Shown: in pieces, positions 55,152 through 64,000 of the stretch
Layout of the letters: each line of letters starts with the position of its first letter
Numbering within the stretch: the stretch's first letter is position 1
Notes under the pieces: generated by a model
What the model was told of the DNA's origin: nothing
Databases searched by the model: none
Seen by the model: the letters and a program-made list of their open reading frames with translations, nothing else
Source: Acidimicrobiia bacterium
GTDB taxonomy: Bacteria > Actinomycetota > Acidimicrobiia > Acidimicrobiales > Aldehydirespiratoraceae
Direction of reading: 5' to 3'
Length of the DNA: 64,000 nt
Assembly: GCA_022821685.1 (NCBI GenBank)
Contig: JAJEDD010000042.1
Location: 61,102-125,101, forward strand
Translations under genes and position numbers: made by a program

Positions 55152-58066
55152 CCGGGCTGCTCAGCCGGGTCGCGGCCGAGCGGGGCGACGCGGTGGCGAG
55201 CGCGGCCAACCGGCCCGTCGATTTGGACGACCCCGCCTTCGCCTGGTTTGTCGAATCCGGTGCGGTCGATCTGTTCCTGGTCGAGAAGCAGCAGGGAGTC
55301 CAGCAGGCCGCTCCGCAGCATGTGCTGAGGGCCGGCGCCGGTCGCCTGCTGATCGGAGTCCAGCCCCACCACGACGAGACCACCGCTCTGGAGCTGATCG
55401 CCAAGGGGCTGCCGGGCACCGATCTGCGGCGCCTGCGGCTCTCTGAGCTCGACGCAGTCGACAATGCGGAGCTGGCTCAGCAGATGGACGCCTGGATCGC
55501 GGACATCTCGGCCATGCTGGCCCGAGGCACCGCCCATCCGCCCATGGATGCACTCCTGGAATCCGGCGAGACGGCGGCACGCAGCGGCCGGCTCGCCGCC
55601 CGCCGCGGCACGGTGTGGGTCACCGAACTACCGGCCTCCACGGGGCTGTTCATGGACCTGATCGACCCGCCCGAACCCGACCCGGCCCAGCCCGATCCGG
55701 GCGGCGGCAGCGCATTGCCGCTGACGCCCGACAGTTGGCTCACGCTCATGCAGCCGGCGCATATCACCACGAAGTCCTCGGCCGATCTGGCCGAGCGGGG
55801 GCTGCTGCTGGGGGCGGTCGACGCCTTCAATCGGGTGGCGTTTTCGCTCGAGCGGCTCAACCGGCGACTGGCCGTCGTCGATCAGGCGAATCTGGCCCGG
55901 GCGCTGGTCAGCAGCCGCCGCACCGTCGAGTCCGAGGCCCGACACCGCCTGCTCGACGTTCACGACCGCGGCCGCGACGACGAGACCGAGCCTTCGAGGC
56001 TGCACAGTGTCTTGGAGTTGATCGGCCGGCGCGAGCGCATCGAGTTCCAGCGCCCGCCGGAGCGGCCCTACGACGAAGCCGCCACCGACGACGCGACCGT
56101 CACCAGAGTGCTCGCCGCGTCCGGACTGCGCGGCCGCAAGGTGCGGCTGGCCCCCGAAGACCGCTGGTGGGTCGGCGACAGCGGCGCCATGCTGGCGTTC
56201 CGGGCCACCGACGACCGGCCCGTGGCGCTGCTGCCCAGCGCACTGGGCAACTACCGGGAGATCGATCCCGCCCGCGGACACAAACGGCGGATCACTGCGG
56301 CCAACGCCGGGTCGCTGCAACCGGAGGCCTGGACCTTCTACCCGTCGCTGCCCGGGGCCGGCGCCGGCCTGCGCGACCTGTGGCGTGTGGCCCGAGCCGG
56401 CCTGGGCCCCGAGCTGGCCCGCTTCGCCACGACCGGGCTGGCGGGCGGGCTGATCATGCTGTTGCCCGCGGTGGCGCTCGGCGTCGCCGCCAACGAGGCA
56501 ATCCCGACCGGCGACACCGGGCTGCTGTACGGGCTCAGCCTGGCGCTGGTGGCCTTCGGGGTGGTCCGCGCCCTGCTGCACCTGCTGCACCGCATGTCGC
56601 TGATGCGCATCGAGAGTCGGGCCGCCTCCCGCATGGAGGCCGCCTTCTGGGACCGGCTGCTGCGGCTGCCTACCGGGGTGCTGCGGCGCTACCCGGCCAA
56701 CGACCTGGCTCTGCGGGGCATGGCGTTCCAGAATGCACGCGACGCCGCCCACGGCGTGATCGGCAACGGGGTGCTCTCGATCCTGTTCCTAGCGCCGGTG
56801 TTCGTGCTGATCGCGGGGCGCGACGCCCGGCTCGCCGCGCTGCTGGCCGGCTTCAGCCTGGCGTCGCTGCTGGTGACGGTGGTGCTCGGACTGCGGCTGA
56901 TAGGCCCCCATGACCGCCGACTGAAGGCGGTCCGGCGCCTGTCGGGCCGGCTGTTCCAGCTCATCAACGGCATTCCGCGGCTGCGGGTGGCCGGCGCCGA
57001 GGGCTCGGGGTTTGCGCTCTGGGCCCGGGGCTACCGCACCCAGAAGCGGGCCGAGCTGGATCTGGGCGGCCACGAGGCGCACCTGCGGGCCCTCGGCACG
57101 GCACTGCCGTCGCTGGCCGGGGCGGCCGTGGTTCTGGCGGCCACGCTGTTCGGCCCAGACTCCCTGGCGGCGGGCGACTTCATCGTGGTGTTCGTGCTGT
57201 TCCTGCTCTACCAGCGGACCGTCGTGCGGCTGGGCGAATCGTTCGGCGCCCTGGCCGAAATACTGCCCGCAGCCGGCCAGCTCCGACCGCTGCTGGCCGC
57301 CGACACCGAGACCAGGGCCGAGGGGGAGTTCGTGGAGGAGCTGCGGGGCGAAGTCGTGTTCGATCAAGTCTCCTTCCGCCACGATCCCAACGGCCCGCTG
57401 ATCCTCGACGAAGTGTCGATCCGGGCCGGCAAGGGCGAGTTCATAGCCATCGCGGGCGAGTCCGGCGCGGGCAAGAGCACCCTGCTGCGGCTCGCCCTCG
57501 GACTGGAGCAGCCTTCGGGCGGATCGATCTACTTCGACGGCCGCGACCTGCAGCAGCTCGACCTCAAACAGGTGCGCCGACAGATCGGCGTGGTGCCGCA
57601 GATGGTGCGGCTGCATCCCCAGGATCTGTGGGACAACATCGTGGGCGACCACGAGGCCGCCGCGGCTGCCGATGCGTGGCGGGCGGCCGAGTTGGCCGCG
57701 GTCGACCGCGAGATCGCGGCGATGCCGATGGGGCTGCTGACGCCGGTGGGCGCGGGCGCCACCCTCACCTCCGGCGGCGAGAGCCAGCGAATCCAGATCG
57801 CCCACGCCCTGATCCGCCGACCCCGCGTCCTGATGCTGGACGAGGCCACCAGCTGGCTCGACGCCGAGACCCAGTCCAGAGTCCTCGACAATCTGTCGGG
57901 CTTGACCTCCACTCGGATCGTGGTGGCCCACCGCCTGTCCACCCTGCGCCAAGCCGACCGGATCTACGTGATGAAGGAGGGCAGGGTCGTCCAGGAGGGC
58001 TCGTTCGCAGCGCTGTCCGCCGAGCCGGGCGCCTTCCAAGATCTAATGACCCGCCAGTTGGCCTGA
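55148..58066 (+). CDS. Second NHLM ABC transporter protein
   Basis: 972 residues. The first half (about 1-400) is a soluble domain without peptidase residues: DDPAFAWFVESGAVDLFLVE and WVGDSGAMLAFRATDDRPVA. The ABC membrane domain follows (about 425-700), then an ATPase with IAGESGAGKSTLLRLALG, LTSGGESQRIQIAHAL and VLMLDEATSWLD. This is the standard partner of the C39 exporter in NHLM systems, probably forming a heterodimer. The start at 55148 gives a 4-base overlap with the upstream gene. The larger open frame upstream is out-of-frame noise over the first exporter. Confidence 0.9.
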   Translation: MTGLLSRVAAERGDAVASAANRPVDLDDPAFAWFVESGAVDLFLVEKQQGVQQAAPQHVLRAGAGRLLIGVQPHHDETTALELIAKGLPGTDLRRLRLSELDAVDNAELAQQMDAWIADISAMLARGTAHPPMDALLESGETAARSGRLAARRGTVWVTELPASTGLFMDLIDPPEPDPAQPDPGGGSALPLTPDSWLTLMQPAHITTKSSADLAERGLLLGAVDAFNRVAFSLERLNRRLAVVDQANLARALVSSRRTVESEARHRLLDVHDRGRDDETEPSRLHSVLELIGRRERIEFQRPPERPYDEAATDDATVTRVLAASGLRGRKVRLAPEDRWWVGDSGAMLAFRATDDRPVALLPSALGNYREIDPARGHKRRITAANAGSLQPEAWTFYPSLPGAGAGLRDLWRVARAGLGPELARFATTGLAGGLIMLLPAVALGVAANEAIPTGDTGLLYGLSLALVAFGVVRALLHLLHRMSLMRIESRAASRMEAAFWDRLLRLPTGVLRRYPANDLALRGMAFQNARDAAHGVIGNGVLSILFLAPVFVLIAGRDARLAALLAGFSLASLLVTVVLGLRLIGPHDRRLKAVRRLSGRLFQLINGIPRLRVAGAEGSGFALWARGYRTQKRAELDLGGHEAHLRALGTALPSLAGAAVVLAATLFGPDSLAAGDFIVVFVLFLLYQRTVVRLGESFGALAEILPAAGQLRPLLAADTETRAEGEFVEELRGEVVFDQVSFRHDPNGPLILDEVSIRAGKGEFIAIAGESGAGKSTLLRLALGLEQPSGGSIYFDGRDLQQLDLKQVRRQIGVVPQMVRLHPQDLWDNIVGDHEAAAAADAWRAAELAAVDREIAAMPMGLLTPVGAGATLTSGGESQRIQIAHALIRRPRVLMLDEATSWLDAETQSRVLDNLSGLTSTRIVVAHRLSTLRQADRIYVMKEGRVVQEGSFAALSAEPGAFQDLMTRQLA

Positions 58067-58154
58067 GTGCGCGCAATGGGTGGCGGGCAAGTGAATCCGC
58101 TACGGGCCGAGGGCGGTGAGTGGCACGACGCCCACTCCGTCGTCACGCTCTACA

Positions 58155-58223
58155 TAACCATTTGGCGCAGTTTGATCTAACATTTTGGCACTCTGTGACA
58201 TAACAAATCGGCACTCAAGAGCC
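58155..58223. repeat. Tandem array, three units of exactly 23 nt
   Basis: Units start at 58155, 58178 and 58201, each opening TAAC, with TTTGGCGCA, TTTTGGCACT and ATCGGCACT at the same position. AT-rich, in the 221-base gap between converging genes. Same period as the array at 32.1 kb. Confidence 0.75.
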
Positions 58224-58287
58224 TGGCCACACAGCATCGTGTGACCCGCCAGAGTCCGCTCGCTCAAGACTGCACCGGTAACTTGAG

Positions 58288-60216
58288 TCAGACTTCGACC
58301 CTCACCAGCGCTGCCATCTCGCGTTCTGAGTCGGAGGACTGGAGCTGTGCCGCCAACTCGGCGAGAGTCTGACCGTCGGCCAGGCCGACGCGCAGGGCCG
58401 GGGCCAGCAGCAGGTTGTCGCTCGACAGGCCAGCCAGTGCCTTGCCGACGCGGCGGCCTAGCGCCGAGCCGCCCTCGCACGCGAACCGCACCTCGAGCGG
58501 CTCGTGGAGCACCTCTGCGTCGCTGGCCCGCAGTCCCAGCACAGCCACCTCTCCCCGGTCCCGGCCCTGGTCGCCGCCGGAACGAGGCGCCAGCACGGCC
58601 ACCGCCACCTGTCCTTGGCCGCGGCCCCGGCCCCGGTCGGTAAGGTCGTCGCCCACCGCGGCCAGCACAAAGTCGATAGAGGCCTCGGCCACCCGCGACC
58701 GCGCCGTGGACGCCTCATCGGCCGACAAGTTCCCGCGCATCAAGTGCACTGCGATCTGGAAGACCTTGCCGTTGGACCATTCCAGGGCCGCGGCCACCGC
58801 CTCACGGCTGTCCTGCACGGCGATGTCGTCGAGTTGTGCCCTCATCTCGGCCAGGCTCAGCTCGCGGGTCCAGTACAGGCGGGCCAGCCCGCGGCGGGCG
58901 ATGGCGTCGGACTCCGGTTCGGGCCCGATGCCGTCGGGCAGTTCCAGGTCGGTGAACTCCCGGTCGCGCAGCCGGTCGAGCAGCTCCGGTGAGGCGTTGA
59001 TCCACTCGGCCAGGCGCGGCGACGCGGCGTGGATCTCGGCGATGGCGTCGAAGGCGTCGGGACGGGCCGCGAAGGCCCGGCTGTCGTAGGCGCTCCAGTC
59101 GTCGATCTCGGGATAGAACTGGGCCCGCTGGCGGTCGAGCAGGGGATCGATGGTGGCGAACCACTGCTTGGGGAAGTACGCCAGCGTGTTCATCTGCACG
59201 TAGCTGCCGGGAAGCTGCGGCGACTCCGACTCGCCGCAATGCTGCAGCAGCGGGTAGCGCAGGCTCGAGGTGTGGTGGTCGGCGTGGCGCTGCATGTTGT
59301 AATACATCCAGTTGGTGTACTTGTAGTCGGCGCTCCAGGCGTGCTGTGGCTTCACCGACTCGAACCGGCCGCTGGGCATGCGCACCCGTCGCAGTCCGTA
59401 GTGCTGCACGTAGTTGCTGGTCTTCATCGAGAAGATCACCGTGCCGCACAGCGCCATGTAGATCAGCAGCGCCCACGGGCCGCCCAGCCACAGCACCAGC
59501 CCGTACCAGAAGATGATCGCCGCGCCGTAGCGCCAGAAGGCGTTGGTGTAGTGCCACGGCGGATGCTTGCGGCGGGCCAGGCGGCGCTGCTCGAACTCCC
59601 AGGCGCCCAGCAGGTTGTGCTTCAGTTCGGGGGGCAGGTACCGCCACAGCGACACGCCCTTGGGGGCCGAGCCGGGGTCCATGGGGGTGCACACATGGGG
59701 ATGGTGGATGTAGACGTGCTCGGTGGCGTAGTGCGGGTAGGAGGAGGAGGCCAGCAGGAACTCGCCGAGACGGCGCTCCCAGCGGACCCGCCGATGGACC
59801 AGTTCGTGGCCCACGATGAACACCGACTGGCCCACCAGAGCGAGGATCACGGCCATCAGCGCGACCTCCCACAACGCCAGATGCTCGGCGATCAGCATCT
59901 GCCACAGCGAGAATATGAGGGCCACCGGCCATGCGAAGCCCCACAGCCACATCGAGAGCTTGTAGAGGAAGAGCCGGCTCTCCTCGGTGGTGGCCGGATC
60001 CATGTTGCGCTCGTCGGCGCCGGAGAGCTTGTCGAACTGGCCGGTGAGCCCGAACAGCGCCAAGGGCCCCGCCAGCCACCATCCGCCGTAGACAACGGCG
60101 CACACCACCAGCGGAAAGATCAACAGCGGCACAAAGTGCGGCAAAGCATTGGCAACCGAAGGCTCCACCACCCGGCCGTCAACAGCAACAGTGGAGCCTG
60201 AAGCCTCTACCCGCAT
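58288..60216 (-). CDS. AlkB-type membrane hydroxylase with GlnE-like C-terminal domain
   Basis: 642 residues. The membrane part (1-about 400) has the three His boxes of alkane monooxygenases, HELVHRR (137-143), EHVYIHHPHV and QRHADHHTSS, plus NYVQHYGLRR, the AlkB signature. It probably hydroxylates alkanes or other lipids with a di-iron centre. From about residue 425 the sequence reads like glutamine-synthetase adenylyltransferase helices (RLAEWINASPELLDRLRDRE, DAIARRGLARLYWTRELSLA), then VAVAVLAPRSGGDQGRDRGE where GlnE has its GG...SDLDL site; the catalytic Asp pair is missing. ATG at 60216 with GGAGGG nine bases upstream. Confidence 0.85.
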   Translation of the reverse strand: MRVEASGSTVAVDGRVVEPSVANALPHFVPLLIFPLVVCAVVYGGWWLAGPLALFGLTGQFDKLSGADERNMDPATTEESRLFLYKLSMWLWGFAWPVALIFSLWQMLIAEHLALWEVALMAVILALVGQSVFIVGHELVHRRVRWERRLGEFLLASSSYPHYATEHVYIHHPHVCTPMDPGSAPKGVSLWRYLPPELKHNLLGAWEFEQRRLARRKHPPWHYTNAFWRYGAAIIFWYGLVLWLGGPWALLIYMALCGTVIFSMKTSNYVQHYGLRRVRMPSGRFESVKPQHAWSADYKYTNWMYYNMQRHADHHTSSLRYPLLQHCGESESPQLPGSYVQMNTLAYFPKQWFATIDPLLDRQRAQFYPEIDDWSAYDSRAFAARPDAFDAIAEIHAASPRLAEWINASPELLDRLRDREFTDLELPDGIGPEPESDAIARRGLARLYWTRELSLAEMRAQLDDIAVQDSREAVAAALEWSNGKVFQIAVHLMRGNLSADEASTARSRVAEASIDFVLAAVGDDLTDRGRGRGQGQVAVAVLAPRSGGDQGRDRGEVAVLGLRASDAEVLHEPLEVRFACEGGSALGRRVGKALAGLSSDNLLLAPALRVGLADGQTLAELAAQLQSSDSEREMAALVRVEV

Positions 60217-60674
60217 AACCGAGAGCCCTCCGTCGAGTGATCCGCGGTCCGCACCCGACCCGCCCAAACTACACCCGACACAACGCAGCCCGGCCCCTCG
60301 GCAGCTGCCAGCCTCGCGAATCATGCATTGGGATCATTGCAACTACGACATCGAAGCATTGCTACTTCAACATTGATATTGGGTGTCCTCGAGCACCCCC
60401 AGCACACGCATCTGCGGCAAATGCAGCCGCACCGACATAACATCGCGAGCCATCGAGGCCCTCCTGGATCAGTGGATGTGACATCACCGATCCCAGCAGG
60501 CCTCGACCCCTCAACGGGGACCCTCAACCACCCCCCTCCCCACGCTTCCGCGCAGGCTCTGAAAGTCGGCTGCTTCGTGGCGACGTGTGGCTCGGACGCC
60601 TGGGCCTGCTCGACCGCCACGCGATCGACGAGACGCTGCGAACTGTGCTCTGCCTCTAGCGGAGAGGGGGCGTC
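60217..60674. other. 458-base gap with transposase debris
   Basis: Between the AlkB-like gene and the Calx-beta gene. Contains the transposase remnant described at 60310-60453 and otherwise mixed-composition sequence with a few small hairpins (GGGTG...CACCC near 60380; TGCGGC...GCCGCA near 60413). No intact gene or RNA gene recognised. Confidence 0.5.
60310..60453 (-). pseudogene. ISL3-like transposase, N-terminal remnant
   Basis: The ATG at 60453 (GGAGGG at six bases) opens MSVRLHLPQMRVLGVLEDT after MARDV, which resembles the start of ISL3-family transposases. A stop (TGA, 60367-60369) follows after 28 codons. A second frame continues with VEVAMLRCRSC, reminiscent of the family's zinc ribbon, so a frameshift lies between. 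Nothing downstream remains. No inverted repeats found. Confidence 0.5.
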
Positions 60675-63600
60675 TCAGTCTTGGAGGCACTGAAGGGCTT
60701 CGCGGATGGGCTTCCAGCCTGCCCAGGTTGCCTCGCTCTGTAGAGCTTCGTAGGCGGTGTAGGCGGTGAGTTCGGGGGCTTGCACGGCACCGAAGGCGAT
60801 CAGGACCCGCTGCCAGTTCTTCCCGTTGTTGGGTGGCTTGTCGCGGTTGGCTTCGTAGTAGCCGCTCACGGTTTCCAGCAGCTCGTCGGTGACGCAGGCC
60901 GCGATCTGTTCGGCTGTCGGGCCGACCGGTGGATCGGGGTCGGTGCTGTCGGTGTCGGGCTCGGGATCCTGGCCGCTGTCGGAATCGGTGCTCGAGTCGG
61001 TGTCGGGGGCGGGGTCGGGGTCGGTGCCGTCCGAGTCGGTGGCGGTGTCGGTGCCGTCGGTGCCGTCGGTGCCGTCGGTGGCGGGGTTGGTGCCGTCGGT
61101 GGCGGGGTTGGTGCCGTCGGTGGCGGTGTTGGGGGGTGGGGTGTCGGTGATGGTGCCGGTGGCGGTGTGTTGGGTGGGGTGGGGTTGGGCGCGGCCTGCG
61201 GTGATTCGCCGGATACGGATTTGGAAGGTCTCGGGGCCTTCGTCGAGGCGGTCCTGGAGTATGTAGACGGGGATGGTTTGAGTGGTTTCGCCGGCGGCGA
61301 TGTGGGCATACCAGGCCGAGGAGGCGTAGTCGCGATCGGCTTCCGCTGATACCGGGCTGGTTTCTGCGGTGGTGAAGGAGACGGTGACGTTGTGGAGCAG
61401 GACCCGGTCGAGGGTGATGGTGAAGTTGATCACGCCGTCGGGTTCTGCTGCGGCGGCGTCGCTGATCGACACGTACGCGATGGGCTCGTCGTTGTCCGCC
61501 ACCGCCACCGTCGCGGTGCCGGCAATGGCGGATGTGTCGTAGTGGTAGGCGGGATCGACGGCGACGGTGACCGTGCCGTCGGGTTCGTCGTTGTCGTCGT
61601 TGTGGGTGCCGAGGCGCATCGTGTATGTGCCCGATGTGGGGATGGTGACGGCGCGCGGCTCGGTGTCTACGCCGTAGCCGTCGCTGGCGGTGACCGTCAC
61701 GTCGACCTTCAGCGGCAGGGCGGGGGCGGGATCGGCGGTGAGGGTGAACACCGCTTCGTCTCCTTCGACGATGCCGCCGCCGGCGGTGATGCTGACGGTG
61801 GGGGCAGCGCCGTCGGGGTCGTTGTCGGCGATCGTCACCGACGCGGCGCGGCTGGAGCCGAGGCGGTAGCCGTCGCCTGCGGCCACCCTTGCGGTGACTG
61901 CGGCGTCGGTCTCGCGGGCGGTGTCGTCCACGGTGGGGATCTGCAACACAGCGATGCCGGTGTGATCGACGGTGACGGTTCGCCGGCCGGCCTGCCCGGC
62001 GGTGAGGTACCCGGCCGCGCCAGTCACGTCGACGGTCACCGCTGTTGTTTCGCCCTGGACGGGCGGCGGGTTGACTACCACCGCGAACTCCGCTGCGCCG
62101 CCCTCGACGATGCTGTGGGTCTGCGCTATCACCGACGCGGCCGCTGCGGGCAGTGCCACCGCGTCGTGGTTGGTGATCGTGTAGGTGAACGTGTGGAGCC
62201 CGCCCCGATACCGGCTCGTCATCTGCGGGTCCTTGACGATCACGATGATCGTCTCGCCGGAGTCCTCATGGGTGTCGTCGATGATCTCGATGTAGAAGTG
62301 GGTGCGGTCCTGTCCCGCGGTCAGGCCCGTCCCCGCGGCGGCATCGTTGCCCAGCGAGCAGTTCGACTGGTTCGGGTCCATCGCCAGCAACTTGTTGAAC
62401 CGGTTGCGCACCACATAGTCGGTCCCCAAGGCCGCGGTTCCCTCAAAGCACAACTGGAACCCCCACGCGTCGGGGATCTGCACATCGGGATCGAACCCCG
62501 TCGCACCAGACGTGCGCACCCGCGTCACCGCGAAATGCGCCCCAGACCCGCCCTCAGGCAGCACCGGGTCACCCTGATAATGCGCCAGAGACAAGAAATC
62601 GCTCCAGCTTTCGGGCCATTCGGTGCCGTCAACGTTCACCCTGACCTCACCGACCGCCGAGCCGTAACCACCGCCCGCAGCAGTGTGCTTGAGCGTCACC
62701 TCGTCATCATCTCCGCCGCCTCCGGCCCAGTCGTCCTCCAAGACCCGCACCGTCACCCGCTGTGGGTCGTCCCAGTCCGTCGGCAAGAAGATGACACTCG
62801 CCGGCGTCACCGACACAACCCCCGACACCGGATCGCCCATCGCATCCACCACCGCGATGTCCACCCGCACCACATTCGACGGCTGCGACTCCAACCGCAC
62901 CGAATACGTCGCCTCCCGGCCATGCTCGGGCTTCTCCAGACCCGAATCCTGGTCATGGCGGCTCTCAGACAACAACACCGACAGCGGCGCGGTCGACGAC
63001 GACGACAGCACCAGCAGCATCGGCGCGTCGTTGTCGACGATGCTCACCGTCGCCTGGGTCGGCGACCCCAGCGTGTAGCTCGAATCAGACGCCGCGCCCA
63101 GCGTCAGTGTGAAGTCCTCATCGTCCTCCATGATGCTGTCATCGTTGAGCGTCACCTCGATCGTGTGCGACACCCGCCCCGCCGGGAACGTGAACGTCGC
63201 CGCCGGCGCCGTGTAATCGGCTCCCGCCTCCGCTGAGCCCTGCGTGTGTGACAGCTTCACCGTCAACGCCGACGACGGCGCCGAGCTGGCCTTCACCACC
63301 ACATCCGCTGTCCCGGTGCCCTCGCCCACCCGGTAAGTCACCGCACCGAAACTCAACCGCGGCACCGTCGGCGGCGGAGGCGGAGGCGGCGACACCGGGT
63401 CGGCGTCGATGTTGACGTTGAACGAATTGGTGGTCCCGTGGGGGTCCGCGCCGCCGCCGACATCCGTCGCCCTGTTCGTGTGGTCGAACCCGTTCGCGCT
63501 GGTGTCGTCGGGGCCCAACCGCACGGTTGCGGTCTCCGCCGACTCGGTCGTCGAGTCCGGCACCGCGGTCAACAGCAGCGTCGCGGTCTGCACCATGTTG

Positions 63601-64000
63601 GTGTCGTCCCCGGCAAAGGTCACCGTTGTCAGCGTGCCGACCGACGCGACGCTCACCCCACGGTTGATCGAGGCGCCCGACTTCTTGGCGATGTTCACAT
63701 CGGCCGCGTTGACGCCCGACAGCACCAGCGGCACCTCCACCGTCTCGCCCGCATACAGCCGCCGGCCCAACGACACCGTGAACTCCGCGTCGGCTTTCGC
63801 GCCCGAACCGCCCTCGGCGATCGAGCCAGAGTCCGTGCGCGACAAGCTCACCACCGTCGCGTCGTCGTCGGTGATCGTGACCGTCGCCGTCGACGGCGAA
63901 CCCAGCGTCACCCGCGTCTGGGAACTCGACAGCGTCACATCGAACGTCTCATCAGGCTCATCAACGCTGTCGCTGGTAATCGGCACACCCAGCGTGACTG
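60675..64000 (-). CDS. Calx-beta repeat surface protein, 5' end outside the window
   Basis: More than 1,100 residues visible, continuing past the right edge (the frame is open to base 64000). At least seven Calx-beta-like repeats: DEPDETFDVTLSS, VTITDDDATVVSLS, MEDDEDFTLTLGAAS, VSIVDNDAPML, VTIADNDPDGA, VAVADNDEPIAYVSISD. A Thr/Asp/Pro-rich spacer follows, then a C-terminal domain of about 70 residues (YYEANRDKPPNNGKNWQRVL). Calx-beta domains bind calcium and mediate adhesion in secreted proteins. The signal peptide would lie outside the window. Confidence 0.85.
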   Translation of the reverse strand, partial: VTLGVPITSDSVDEPDETFDVTLSSSQTRVTLGSPSTATVTITDDDATVVSLSRTDSGSIAEGGSGAKADAEFTVSLGRRLYAGETVEVPLVLSGVNAADVNIAKKSGASINRGVSVASVGTLTTVTFAGDDTNMVQTATLLLTAVPDSTTESAETATVRLGPDDTSANGFDHTNRATDVGGGADPHGTTNSFNVNIDADPVSPPPPPPPTVPRLSFGAVTYRVGEGTGTADVVVKASSAPSSALTVKLSHTQGSAEAGADYTAPAATFTFPAGRVSHTIEVTLNDDSIMEDDEDFTLTLGAASDSSYTLGSPTQATVSIVDNDAPMLLVLSSSSTAPLSVLLSESRHDQDSGLEKPEHGREATYSVRLESQPSNVVRVDIAVVDAMGDPVSGVVSVTPASVIFLPTDWDDPQRVTVRVLEDDWAGGGGDDDEVTLKHTAAGGGYGSAVGEVRVNVDGTEWPESWSDFLSLAHYQGDPVLPEGGSGAHFAVTRVRTSGATGFDPDVQIPDAWGFQLCFEGTAALGTDYVVRNRFNKLLAMDPNQSNCSLGNDAAAGTGLTAGQDRTHFYIEIIDDTHEDSGETIIVIVKDPQMTSRYRGGLHTFTYTITNHDAVALPAAAASVIAQTHSIVEGGAAEFAVVVNPPPVQGETTAVTVDVTGAAGYLTAGQAGRRTVTVDHTGIAVLQIPTVDDTARETDAAVTARVAAGDGYRLGSSRAASVTIADNDPDGAAPTVSITAGGGIVEGDEAVFTLTADPAPALPLKVDVTVTASDGYGVDTEPRAVTIPTSGTYTMRLGTHNDDNDEPDGTVTVAVDPAYHYDTSAIAGTATVAVADNDEPIAYVSISDAAAAEPDGVINFTITLDRVLLHNVTVSFTTAETSPVSAEADRDYASSAWYAHIAAGETTQTIPVYILQDRLDEGPETFQIRIRRITAGRAQPHPTQHTATGTITDTPPPNTATDGTNPATDGTNPATDGTDGTDGTDTATDSDGTDPDPAPDTDSSTDSDSGQDPEPDTDSTDPDPPVGPTAEQIAACVTDELLETVSGYYEANRDKPPNNGKNWQRVLIAFGAVQAPELTAYTAYEALQSEATWAGWKPIREALQCLQD
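61030..61135 (-). repeat. Coding microsatellite in the Calx-beta protein
   Basis: Encodes TDGTNPATDGTNPATDGTDG and further Thr/Asp/Gly units, with near-identical 21-base DNA repeats (GGTGCCGTCGGTGGCGGGGT). Likely slippage-prone, varying spacer length before the C-terminal domain. Confidence 0.8.

Noticed and set aside
60321..60620. Cys-rich 99-codon frame (CRCGCICRRCVCWGC) as a second RiPP precursor
   Set aside because: The Cys-rich stretch is the out-of-frame reading of the ISL3-like remnant (MSVRLHLPQMRV in the other frame), and no leader-like part precedes it.

Overview
High-GC window (roughly 68-70 % by eye) with actinobacterial gene content. A dnaK-grpE-dnaJ-hspR-clpB heat-shock operon, a PASTA kinase with a PP2C phosphatase, an EtfD-like Fe-S oxidoreductase, an EF-G2-type GTPase and four tRNA genes without encoded CCA all fit. 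The methylated-amine genes and large Calx-beta surface protein suggest class Acidimicrobiia or a relative. The class is inference; the phylum is fairly safe.

Left part (1-25 kb): mostly housekeeping. ilvD and a small unknown gene face a long leftward operon (dnaK to purB). Next come gpmA, an etfD-like gene, a TrpG/PabA amidotransferase, a PknB-type kinase and its phosphatase, a metallo-beta-lactamase hydrolase, pheA, a tRNA-rich stretch around a pectinacetylesterase-like lipoprotein, and an EF-G-like GTPase with an altered G4 motif.

Middle (25-42 kb): a methylated-amine island. Two FAD/GcvT dehydrogenases of the dimethylglycine/sarcosine type, a non-pyrrolysine MttB-family methyltransferase and a ferredoxin run leftward. 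Next to them are three split glutamate-synthase-like genes (N-methylglutamate synthase type) and a divergent type III glutamine synthetase of the gamma-glutamylmethylamide synthetase type. A DUF4143 ATPase, an EamA transporter and a XamI-like restriction-modification pair are interspersed.

Right part (42-64 kb): proC, a SAM hydrolase, a 29-residue membrane ORF and hemA-hemC-hemD lead into the most interesting locus, a compact NHLP-type RiPP cluster (47.5-58.1 kb). It encodes a flavin oxidase, a fused E1-like/YcaO cyclodehydratase, an unrecognised protein with three GIxHxK motifs, a leader peptide on the opposite strand with a possible core of only five residues (LSCSG), a 64-residue stub of the NHLM HlyD-type fusion protein, a C39 peptidase-ABC exporter and a second NHLM ABC protein. 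An AlkB-type hydroxylase with a GlnE-like tail, a transposase remnant and a Calx-beta repeat protein cut by the window edge follow.

Two kinds of repeat cut across the window: a dispersed intergenic repeat of about 60-80 bp, in at least eight copies on both strands, and two intergenic tandem arrays that share an exact 23-nt period. All functions are read from sequence by eye; no database search was run.
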